Assembly (NCBI RefSeq): GCF_014857905.1 | Contig: NZ_JACYXE010000018.1 | Coordinates: 1-42,936, forward strand | Reading direction: 5' to 3' | Length of the DNA: 42,936 nt | From: Agilicoccus flavus | Lineage (GTDB): Bacteria > Actinomycetota > Actinomycetes > Actinomycetales > Dermatophilaceae | Shown: one piece after another, positions 37,113-42,936 of the stretch | Position numbering within the stretch: position 1 is the first letter of the stretch | Layout of the letters: each line of letters begins with the position of its first letter | Made by a program: the position numbers and the translations under genes | The notes under the pieces: model-generated | What the model was told of the DNA's origin: nothing | Databases searched by the model: none | Seen by the model: the letters and a program-made list of their open reading frames with translations, nothing else

Positions 37113-38401
37113 GCGCCCGAGTCTGCCGAACGTCCCGGGGGGTTGTCACCGGTCCGGCCGATCGTCTCGGGTTCCGCGTCCGACGCCGCGCGCCGGCGCG
37201 GCGTGATCGTCCCCGCGGCGATCTCCTCGACCCAGTGGCACGCCACCCGGTGCGAGCTCGCACCCGGGCCGCCCCGCCGTGTCGGGTCTGCGTCGCCGGC
37301 CACCGACCGCCCGGTGACGTCGACCACCCGCAGCTCGGGTCGTTCGTCGTCGCAGCGCGTCTCCTGCCGCCACGGGCAGCGGGTGTGGAAGCGGCACCCG
37401 GACGGCGGGGCCGCCGGACTCGGGAGGTCGCCCGAGAGGAGGATCTGCTCTCGGACGTCCTCCACCTCGGGGTCGGGGACGGGCACGGCCGACATGAGGG
37501 CCCGCGTGTACGGGTGCAGCGGGGCCTCGTACAGGGAGTCCGCGTCGGCCTCCTCGACGAGGGAACCGAGGTACATGACCCCGATGACGTCGCTGATGTG
37601 GCGGACGACGGCGAGGTCGTGGGCCACGACGAGGTAGGTGAGCCCCAGCTCGTCCTGCAGGTCCTCGAGGAGGTTGACGACCTGCGCCTGGACCGACACG
37701 TCGAGGGCGCTGACGGGCTCGTCGGCGACGATGAGCTTGGGGTTCACCGACAGGGCCCGGGCGATGCCGATGCGCTGCCGCTGGCCGCCCGAGAACTCGT
37801 GCGGGTACTTGCGTAGCGCCGCGGTCGGCAGACCCACGGCGGCCATGAGCTCGCGCAGGCGGGTCCGCGTGTCCTGGCCCTTCGTCAACCCGTGCGCCGA
37901 CATGCCCTCGAGGAGCAGCGACTCGATGGTCTGGCGGGGGTCGAGGCTGCCCAGGGGGTCCTGGAAGATCATCTGCATGTCCTGCCGGCGGCGGCGCAGC
38001 TCCTCACCCTTGAGCGAGGCCACGTCGACGCCGTCGAACACGACGCTGCCCTCGGTCAGCTCCTCCAGCCGCAGCAGGGCACGCCCGAACGTCGACTTGC
38101 CGCAGCCGGACTCGCCCACGAGGCCGTACGTCCGGCCGCGCGGGATGTCCATGTCGATGCCGTCGACGGCGTAGACGTGGCCGACGGTGCGGTCGAGGAC
38201 GATCCCGCGCTTGATCGGGAAGTGCACCTTGAGGCCGCGGACCCGGACGAGGACGTCGCCGTCCGTCCCCTCACCGGCGGGCCCGTCGGGCTCCCGGCCC
38301 GGGCGGTGCTCCTGGGCGTGCTCACGCTCGCGCTGCTGCTCCCGCTCCCCAGAGCGATCGTGGTCGTGGCCGTCGTGTCCGGCGGCGCGGGCGGGGCTCA
38401 T
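37109..38401 (-). CDS. Peptide-type ABC importer ATPase (OppF/DppF)
   Basis: A 430-residue ATPase. Walker [14 protein letters not shown]-loop [13 protein letters not shown], signature [15 protein letters not shown], Walker [13 protein letters not shown] and the H-loop AHDL are intact, and the C-terminal oligopeptide domain ends in [20 protein letters not shown], whose four cysteines in DppD/DppF-like proteins can bind an iron-sulfur cluster. The first 50 residues are a His/Arg/Glu-rich, [14 protein letters not shown] ([10 protein letters not shown]...) not typical of the family. ATG 38401 overlaps the stop of the partner ATPase. Both ATPases drive the permeases upstream. Confidence 0.9.
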   Translation of the reverse strand: MSPARAAGHDGHDHDRSGEREQQREREHAQEHRPGREPDGPAGEGTDGDVLVRVRGLKVHFPIKRGIVLDRTVGHVYAVDGIDMDIPRGRTYGLVGESGCGKSTFGRALLRLEELTEGSVVFDGVDVASLKGEELRRRRQDMQMIFQDPLGSLDPRQTIESLLLEGMSAHGLTKGQDTRTRLRELMAAVGLPTAALRKYPHEFSGGQRQRIGIARALSVNPKLIVADEPVSALDVSVQAQVVNLLEDLQDELGLTYLVVAHDLAVVRHISDVIGVMYLGSLVEEADADSLYEAPLHPYTRALMSAVPVPDPEVEDVREQILLSGDLPSPAAPPSGCRFHTRCPWRQETRCDDERPELRVVDVTGRSVAGDADPTRRGGPGASSHRVACHWVEEIAAGTITPRRRAASDAEPETIGRTGDNPPGRSADSGA

Positions 38402-39510
38402 CGGGACTCCTGTCCGGGCTCGACGGGGTGGTGGCAGCGCAGCGCCCGGGGGAGGCCGCCCGGGGCCGACGGCGCCGCCTCGTCGGTGACGAGCTCGGGC
38501 GTCACCTCGCGGCACGCGGCCACCGGGCGGTCGCACCGGGGCGCGAAGGCGCAGGCGTGGTCCCACGGGATGTTGTCGGCGACGGATCCCGGCACGGGCG
38601 ACAGCCGCTGGCCCCGGGGCGCGTCGAGCCGCGGGATCGAGGCGAGCAGCCCGTTCGTGTACGGGTGCCGCGGGGTCGCGAAGAGCTCGTGCCGGTCGGC
38701 CCGTTCGACGATCCGACCGCCGTAGAGGACGTTGACGCGGTCGCACAGCCCCGCGACGACGCCGAGGTCGTGCGTGATCATGACGAGCGCCGTGCCCGAG
38801 TCCTGCACGAGCTCCTTGAGCAGCGCGAGGATCTGCGCCTGGATCGTCACGTCGAGGGCGGTCGTCGGCTCGTCGGCGATGAGCAGCCGGGGCCGGCAGG
38901 CGAGGGCCATGGCGATGAGCGCCCGCTGGCGCATGCCGCCCGAGAGCTGGTGCGGGTACTCGGACAGGCGGCGGTCGGGGTCGGGGATGCCCACCTTGCT
39001 CAGCAGCTCGCGCGCCTGGGGGCGCGCCTTGGCGCGGGACAGGCCCACGTGGCGCTCGATGACCTCGCTGACCTGCACCCCGATGGGGACCACCGGGTTG
39101 AGCGAGCTCAGGGGGTCCTGGAAGATCATCGCGATGTCCCGGCCGCGCCGGTCCCGCAGCTGCCGCGGCGAGAGGGACAACAGGTCGATGCCCTCGAAGT
39201 CCACCCGGCCGGTGACCGTGTTCCCGCGCTTGGGCAGCAGCCCCATGATCGCGAGGGACGTGACGGACTTCCCGCAGCCGGACTCGCCCACGAGGCCCAC
39301 GGTCTGGCCGGCGCGGACGTCGAAGCTGACGTCGTCGACCGCGACGAAGTCCTCCTCGCCCTGGCGCCGGAACCGGACGGTGAGGTTCCGCACCGACAGC
39401 AGGGGCCCCGTCGCGTCGGAGCGTCCGGCCGCGGCCGGGTCGTGCACGGCGGGGCCGTCGGCGGGGGCGGTCGGGTGGCGGCGATCGGGTGGGGACGCAG
39501 CGGTGCTCAC
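38398..39510 (-). CDS. Peptide-type ABC importer ATPase (OppD/DppD)
   Basis: A 370-residue ATPase. Walker [14 protein letters not shown]-loop [13 protein letters not shown], signature [15 protein letters not shown], Walker [13 protein letters not shown] and H-loop THDLGV are intact. The C-terminal region has [17 protein letters not shown], the cysteine motif of this group. Start is GTG 39510 with GGAGGTAAG just upstream; a 35-residue Pro/Ala-rich head precedes the first strand. Four-base overlap with the OppF-like gene. Confidence 0.92.
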   Translation of the reverse strand: MSTAASPPDRRHPTAPADGPAVHDPAAAGRSDATGPLLSVRNLTVRFRRQGEEDFVAVDDVSFDVRAGQTVGLVGESGCGKSVTSLAIMGLLPKRGNTVTGRVDFEGIDLLSLSPRQLRDRRGRDIAMIFQDPLSSLNPVVPIGVQVSEVIERHVGLSRAKARPQARELLSKVGIPDPDRRLSEYPHQLSGGMRQRALIAMALACRPRLLIADEPTTALDVTIQAQILALLKELVQDSGTALVMITHDLGVVAGLCDRVNVLYGGRIVERADRHELFATPRHPYTNGLLASIPRLDAPRGQRLSPVPGSVADNIPWDHACAFAPRCDRPVAACREVTPELVTDEAAPSAPGGLPRALRCHHPVEPGQESR

Positions 39511-39513
39511 GTC

Positions 39514-40527
39514 TTACCTCCGGCTCTTCGGGTCGAGGGCCTCGCGCAGGGACTCGCCCATGAGCGTGAAGCCGAGGGCGACGACGATGATGCACGCCGC
39601 GGGGTAGAACGCGAGGTGGGGGTAGCCGGCCAGGTAGGTCTGCGCGGCGCCGAGCATCTGCCCCCACTCGGGCACGCGGTCGTCGGGGTTGCCGAGGCCG
39701 AGGAACGACAGGGCGGCGGCGTCGATGATCGCCGTCGCCACGACGAGGGTGGCCTGGACGATGACCGGCCCCAGGGCGTTGGGCAGCATGTGCCGGAACA
39801 CGATCGGGGCCGGCTTGACGCCGAGGGCACGGGCCGCGAGGACGTGGTCGCTGTGCCGCTGCGCGAGCATCGACCCGCGCAGCAGGCGGGCGAAGATCGG
39901 CACCTGCACGATGGCGATGGCGAGGATCACCGTCCACTGCGACGGGCGTGCCGCGATGGCGGCGATGCTGAACGCCATGAGCAGGCTGGGGATGCTGAGC
40001 ATGACGTCGACGACGCGCATGACGAGGGAGTCGATCCACCCGCCGAACGCCCCGGCGAGGGTGCCCAGGGTGAGGCCGCCGATCAGCCCGCCCAGCGTCG
40101 CGAACACGCCCACGTAGAGCGTCTGCCGACTGCCGACGAGCAGGCGCGAGAGCAGGTCCCGGCCTGCCTGGTCGCCGCCGAGCGGGAAGCCGGGCTGCGG
40201 CCCGGGGATGGGGTTGGTCTGCTGACGCACCTGGCTGAGCAGCAGGCCCGCGCTGGGGTCGTGCGGCGCGACGAGCGGCGCGACGAGCGCGAGGATCACG
40301 AAGAGGACGACGATCGTCGCGCCCGCGAGGAAGACGACGTTGCGGCGCAGACGCCGCCACGCGCTCGCGACGAGACTGACGCCGGCGCGGTCGTCGACGG
40401 TCCCGGCGGAGGCGACCTCGGTGTCGGGCGCGTCGTCCCGGCGGGCGCCGGCGCGCGCGAGGGAGTCGATCCGCTCCTTCTTGCGCGCTCCGAGACCGCC
40501 GCGGGGGTGCGGACGGGGGTCGTTCAC
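39514..40527 (-). CDS. Peptide-type ABC importer permease (DppC/OppC)
   Basis: A 337-residue permease with six helices and the EAA-like coupling loop [28 protein letters not shown]. An N-terminal OppC_N helix ([29 protein letters not shown]) precedes the core, as is normal. I prefer GTG 40527, because GAGGAGGTGA ends five bases upstream; GTG 40536 in the same frame overlies that ribosome site. It ends three bases before the next gene, so translation is coupled. Confidence 0.9.
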   Translation of the reverse strand: MNDPRPHPRGGLGARKKERIDSLARAGARRDDAPDTEVASAGTVDDRAGVSLVASAWRRLRRNVVFLAGATIVVLFVILALVAPLVAPHDPSAGLLLSQVRQQTNPIPGPQPGFPLGGDQAGRDLLSRLLVGSRQTLYVGVFATLGGLIGGLTLGTLAGAFGGWIDSLVMRVVDVMLSIPSLLMAFSIAAIAARPSQWTVILAIAIVQVPIFARLLRGSMLAQRHSDHVLAARALGVKPAPIVFRHMLPNALGPVIVQATLVVATAIIDAAALSFLGLGNPDDRVPEWGQMLGAAQTYLAGYPHLAFYPAACIIVVALGFTLMGESLREALDPKSRR

Positions 40528-40540
40528 GGGGCTCACCTCC

Positions 40541-41551
40541 TCACCGCGTCCGGACGCGGGGGTCGATCACGGCATAGAGGACGTCGACGATCAGATTGAC
40601 GAGGACGTAGATCGCGGCGGCCGCGAGGATGAGGACCTGCAGCACCGCGTAGTCGCGCTGCTCGAACGAGAGGGCGAGTGCCTCGCCGATCCCGCCGAAC
40701 GAGAACACCCGCTCGGTGAGGACCGCCCCCGCGAGGAGGGCGCCGATCTGCAGGCCGATGGTGGTCACGACCGGCAGCATCGCGTTGCGCAGGACGTGTC
40801 GGCCGCGGATGACGCGGTTGGTCAGTCCCTTGGCCTCGGCGGTGCGGACGTAGTCCTCGTCGAGCACCTCGAGCACCGAGGCCCGGGTGATCCGGAAGAT
40901 GACGGCGAACGGGATGGTGGCGAGTGCCACGGCCGGCAGGACGAGGTGGGCGAGGGCGTCGAGCGCGGCGTCCCACTCGCGGGTGATGAGCCCGTCGAGG
41001 ACGAAGAAGCCGGTGACCCGCGTCGCGTCGAGCCCGCCGCTCTGGCGCCCCGACACCGGCAGCCAGTGCAGCTCGATCGCGAAGACGTACTTGAGCAGGA
41101 ACGCGAGGAAGAAGACGGGGACGGCGACCCCGATGAGGGAGACGACGATGCTCGAGGTGTCGAGGGCGCTGCCGCGCCGCCGGGCCGCGAGGTAGCCGAG
41201 CGGGATGGCCAGCGCGACGGCGATGATCATCGCGAACAGGCTGAGCTCGATCGTCGCGGGGAGGCGATCGAGGAAGATCTTCAGCGCGTCCGTGCCGGGC
41301 AGGACCCCCGTGGAGGGGCCGAAGTTGCCGGAGGCGGCGCGGGAGAGGAACTTGACGTACTGCATCCACAGCGGTTGGTCGAGGCCGAGCTCCGCCTCCA
41401 GGGCGGCCCGGGTCTCGGGGGTGGCGCGTTCGCCGAGCAGCGCGGACACGGGGCCGCCGGGCAGGGACCGCAGCCACGCGAAGAGCAGGACCGAGAGGAC
41501 GAGGACGACCCCGACCATCTGGATGAGTCGGCGCACGATGTAGCGGGCCAC
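40541..41551 (-). CDS. Peptide-type ABC importer permease (DppB/OppB)
   Basis: A 336-residue permease with six helices. It begins MARYIVRRLIQMVGVVLVLSVLLFAWLRSLPGGP, typical of DppB, and has the coupling loop DYVRTAEAKGLTNRVIRGRHVLRNAMLPV. The start is GTG 41551 with AGGAGGT upstream. It lies 187 bp downstream of the binding-protein gene on the same strand and pairs with DppC to form the channel. Confidence 0.92.
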   Translation of the reverse strand: MARYIVRRLIQMVGVVLVLSVLLFAWLRSLPGGPVSALLGERATPETRAALEAELGLDQPLWMQYVKFLSRAASGNFGPSTGVLPGTDALKIFLDRLPATIELSLFAMIIAVALAIPLGYLAARRRGSALDTSSIVVSLIGVAVPVFFLAFLLKYVFAIELHWLPVSGRQSGGLDATRVTGFFVLDGLITREWDAALDALAHLVLPAVALATIPFAVIFRITRASVLEVLDEDYVRTAEAKGLTNRVIRGRHVLRNAMLPVVTTIGLQIGALLAGAVLTERVFSFGGIGEALALSFEQRDYAVLQVLILAAAAIYVLVNLIVDVLYAVIDPRVRTR

Positions 41552-41738
41552 GAGACCTCCTGGGCCGGGCGGGTGCGAACGGGCGGGCGTCGGGAACGGG
41601 CCGGACGGGCGGTCCGACGGCGGGTGGGTCGAGCCCGCCCACGACCGGGGCGGGGCGCGGGGTAGTCCCCGGACCCACGCTCTCCGCCCCCCGACGACGC
41701 GGCACGCGCCGCCGGGGGACGGGGAGGAGGAAGGCGCG

Positions 41739-42659
41739 TCAGCCCACCTTGACCTGCCAGAACTTCTCGTCCGTCAGGGGGCTCGGGGTGATGCCCGAGA
41801 CGTTCTTCCCGACGACGAGGGCGGGCGGGCTGTGGCTGATCGGCGCCGCCGGCAGGTACTCGGTCATGATCTGCTGGTTGAGCTTTTCGTACATGGTCTT
41901 GCGCTTGGCCTGGTCCGGCTCGGAGTCGGCGGCCTGCAGGGCCTTGCTCAGCGTCGGGCCCCACGGGTAGTTCTTCGTGGCGAACCGGTTGGTCGTGTCA
42001 CCGAAGAACGTGCCGATGAAGTTGTCCGGCGTGTTGTAGTCGCCGGTCCACCCGAGCAGGAACGCGGGGGCCTGGCCGGCGTCGACCTGGTCGAGGTAGC
42101 CACCGTTCCACGGCTTGGTGACCGGGTTGACCTTGACGCCGGCGGCCTCGAGGTCGGTGCGGATCGCCTCGAAGATCTTCTGCGGCGCCGGCATGTAGGG
42201 GCGGGTCACCTCGGAGGGGTACCAGACGTCGAGGGTCATCCCCGCGGCGCCGGCCTCGGTGAGCATCGCCTTGGCCTTGGCCGTGTCGTGGGCCGGGACC
42301 TGCAGGCTCGAGTTGTAGCCCTCGACGGTGTCGGGGATGAACTGCGAGGCCGCCTTGGCGCCGTCCGGGAGCTGCGTCTTGACGATCTGCTCGCGGTTGA
42401 CCGCCATCATGAGGGCCTGGCGGACCTTGAGGTCCTTGAGCTTGGGGTTCTTCGTCGCGTTGAACCCGAGGTAGAGGACGTTGAACGCCGGGCGGACCAT
42501 GACCTGGTTGCCCTCGGACTTCAGCGCCTCCCAGTCGACGGGGTTCGGGAAGTCGTAGCCCTGGATGCTGCCGGCCTGGAGTTCCTGGCGGCGCACCGTC
42601 TCGTCGGGGATGATCTTGAAGACGATCTTCGACAGCGTGGGCTTCTCGCCCCAGTAGGA
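41739..42659 (-). pseudogene. Substrate-binding protein of the peptide importer, 5' end cut off by an IS
   Basis: This is the C-terminal 300 or so residues of an SBP_bac_5 (DppA/OppA-like) lipoprotein: SYWGEKPTLSKIVFKIIPDE, DFPNPVDWEAL, VLYLGFNATKNPKLKDLKVRQALMMAVNREQI in outline, IPDTVEGYN, FLLGWTGDYNTPDNFIGTFFG and the ISHSPPALVVGKNVSGITPSPLTDEKFW end. Such proteins are usually 500-600 residues, so about 200 residues with the signal peptide are missing. Similarity stops abruptly at about 42656-42660, where lower-GC, IS-like sequence starts. An ATG at 42674 in the IS gives only an accidental N-terminus. Unless the 5' part on the far side of the IS still works, the importer has lost its receptor. 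Confidence 0.85.
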
Positions 42660-42747
42660 ATGAGGCTTATTCACCGCAGCTCAAGCACCCAATAAGGACG
42701 GCATGAACCACAATTAAAGCAGAGGCAAGGCGCGGCGCGCCTACATG

Positions 42748-42812
42748 ACGGACGGCTCCTTTCTTGACACGATTTGGGTTACCACACTCAAACGTAGAAA
42801 GAAGCCGTCCGT
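42748..42812 (+). promoter_or_regulatory. Leader hairpin covering the transposase start
   Basis: ACGGACGGCT...TTTCTT (42748-42765) is complementary to AAAGAAGCCGTCCGT (42798-42812) apart from a two-base bulge. The right arm includes the AAAGAAG ribosome site and the first two bases of the GTG start. An mRNA entering from outside would fold and hide the start. A TTGACA at 42764-42769 lies at the top of the left arm, so a transcript starting inside would lack that arm and be translatable. Confidence 0.5.
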
Positions 42813-42936
42813 GGACTATCATAGCACCGGCCTGGGGAAGCGTCAGATCAACTGGCTGTGTGAACGAATAAAAGACATGGCCAGTGACGCGTGGCCGCCA
42901 TCCCTGGGCCTGCGCCGCAGCGTCATCATCACGCTG
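42811..42936 (+). CDS. Transposase N-terminus (IS5-family-like, DDE_Tnp_4 type), cut by window edge
   Basis: Forty-two codons are present: GTG start, then DYHSTGLGKRQINWLCERI, then a variable stretch and WPPSLGLRRSVIITL. This matches the N-terminus of actinobacterial IS5-group transposases that begin (V/M)DYHSTGLtkrQ... and have WPPvLGLyrSVvvTL before the helix-turn-helix. The catalytic domain lies outside the window. No stop interrupts the visible part. Codon choice is less GC-biased than in the flanking importer genes, as expected for a mobile gene. Confidence 0.75.
   Translation, partial: MDYHSTGLGKRQINWLCERIKDMASDAWPPSLGLRRSVIITL

Larger units (their letters stand above)
42660..42936 (+). 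mobile_element. Left part of an IS5-family-like insertion sequence (continues past the edge)
   Basis: From about 42656-42665 the sequence becomes visibly less GC-rich than its surroundings, and a transposase gene begins at 42811. The exact left end and any target duplication cannot be fixed because the right end is outside the window. It interrupts the binding-protein gene. Confidence 0.75.

Noticed and set aside
37109-40360. A continuous minus-strand frame of 1083 codons through three transporter genes
   Set aside because: Only the part from 38401 down is family-like (OppF); the upstream part is an arginine/proline-rich shadow of OppD and DppC.
42660-42674. ATG 42674 as the real start of the binding protein
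   Set aside because: It lies in the IS-like sequence, gives no signal peptide, and would leave a protein missing about 200 family residues.

Overview
The window is very GC-rich and densely coded. Many genes start with GTG, ATGA/GTGA stop-start overlaps are common, and several promoters show only a TAnnnT -10 hexamer, some placed so that the mRNA would have no leader. Together with a DtxR-like iron box, an LtrA-like protein and DesK/NarL-type signalling, this points to an actinomycete (Actinomycetota), plausibly Micrococcales-like. Genus cannot be read from the sequence. No rRNA, tRNA or CRISPR array was found.

Layout. 1-2.7 kb: a tetR-SDR-SDR operon. 2.7-5.4 kb: an accessory patch with repeated 15-21 bp boxes around an HXXEE membrane protein gene, a HigA-type antitoxin behind a likely higB remnant, and a nucleotidyltransferase/HEPN pair. 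5.7-8.4 kb: aldo/keto reductase, a VOC protein, and a DUF1761-like membrane protein divergent from an HxlR regulator over a perfect palindrome. 8.6-12.8 kb: LysR divergent from a nitronate monooxygenase, and an enolase-superfamily enzyme divergent from a putative EthD-like protein. 12.9-15.7 kb: a Na/phosphate symporter in an operon with a membrane-anchored PstS-like protein. 15.7-18.1 kb: a fragment of a second enolase-superfamily gene, a frameshifted VOC gene, a membrane glutaredoxin and a quinone oxidoreductase. 18.3-22.0 kb: an ABC-2 exporter with its own histidine kinase and response regulator. 22.0-26.1 kb: a shortened LtrA-like protein, an HxlR regulator with one cysteine, a flavin monooxygenase with an FMN reductase, a TPR protein and a very acidic protein. 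26.2-30.1 kb: D-malate/tartrate dehydrogenase, a dicarboxylate (DASS) transporter and LysR, linked by a shared DNA box. 30.1-31.0 kb: a siderophore-interacting reductase. 31.1-36.6 kb: kynA-kynU facing an aminotransferase, amidotransferase and DedA-hydrolase fusion operon. 36.8-42.7 kb: a pterin dehydratase attached to a peptide-type ABC importer. The importer's binding protein is cut by an insertion sequence that runs off the right edge.

How the genes work together. The clearest pathway is tryptophan catabolism: KynA makes N-formylkynurenine and KynU cleaves kynurenine to anthranilate. The step between them, kynurenine formamidase, has no separate gene here. The convergent neighbour, however, carries an alpha/beta-hydrolase with the HGGYF oxyanion motif typical of that enzyme, fused behind a DedA-like membrane domain; this is the most interesting feature of the window. 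Other coherent units are D-malate/tartrate uptake and oxidation under one LysR protein, phosphate handling by a symporter plus an anchored binding protein, and a two-component flavin monooxygenase under a possibly redox-sensing repressor. Several broken genes (higB, a MerR fragment, an enolase-family fragment, VOC, LtrA and the importer's binding protein) suggest active remodelling in the spaces between operons.
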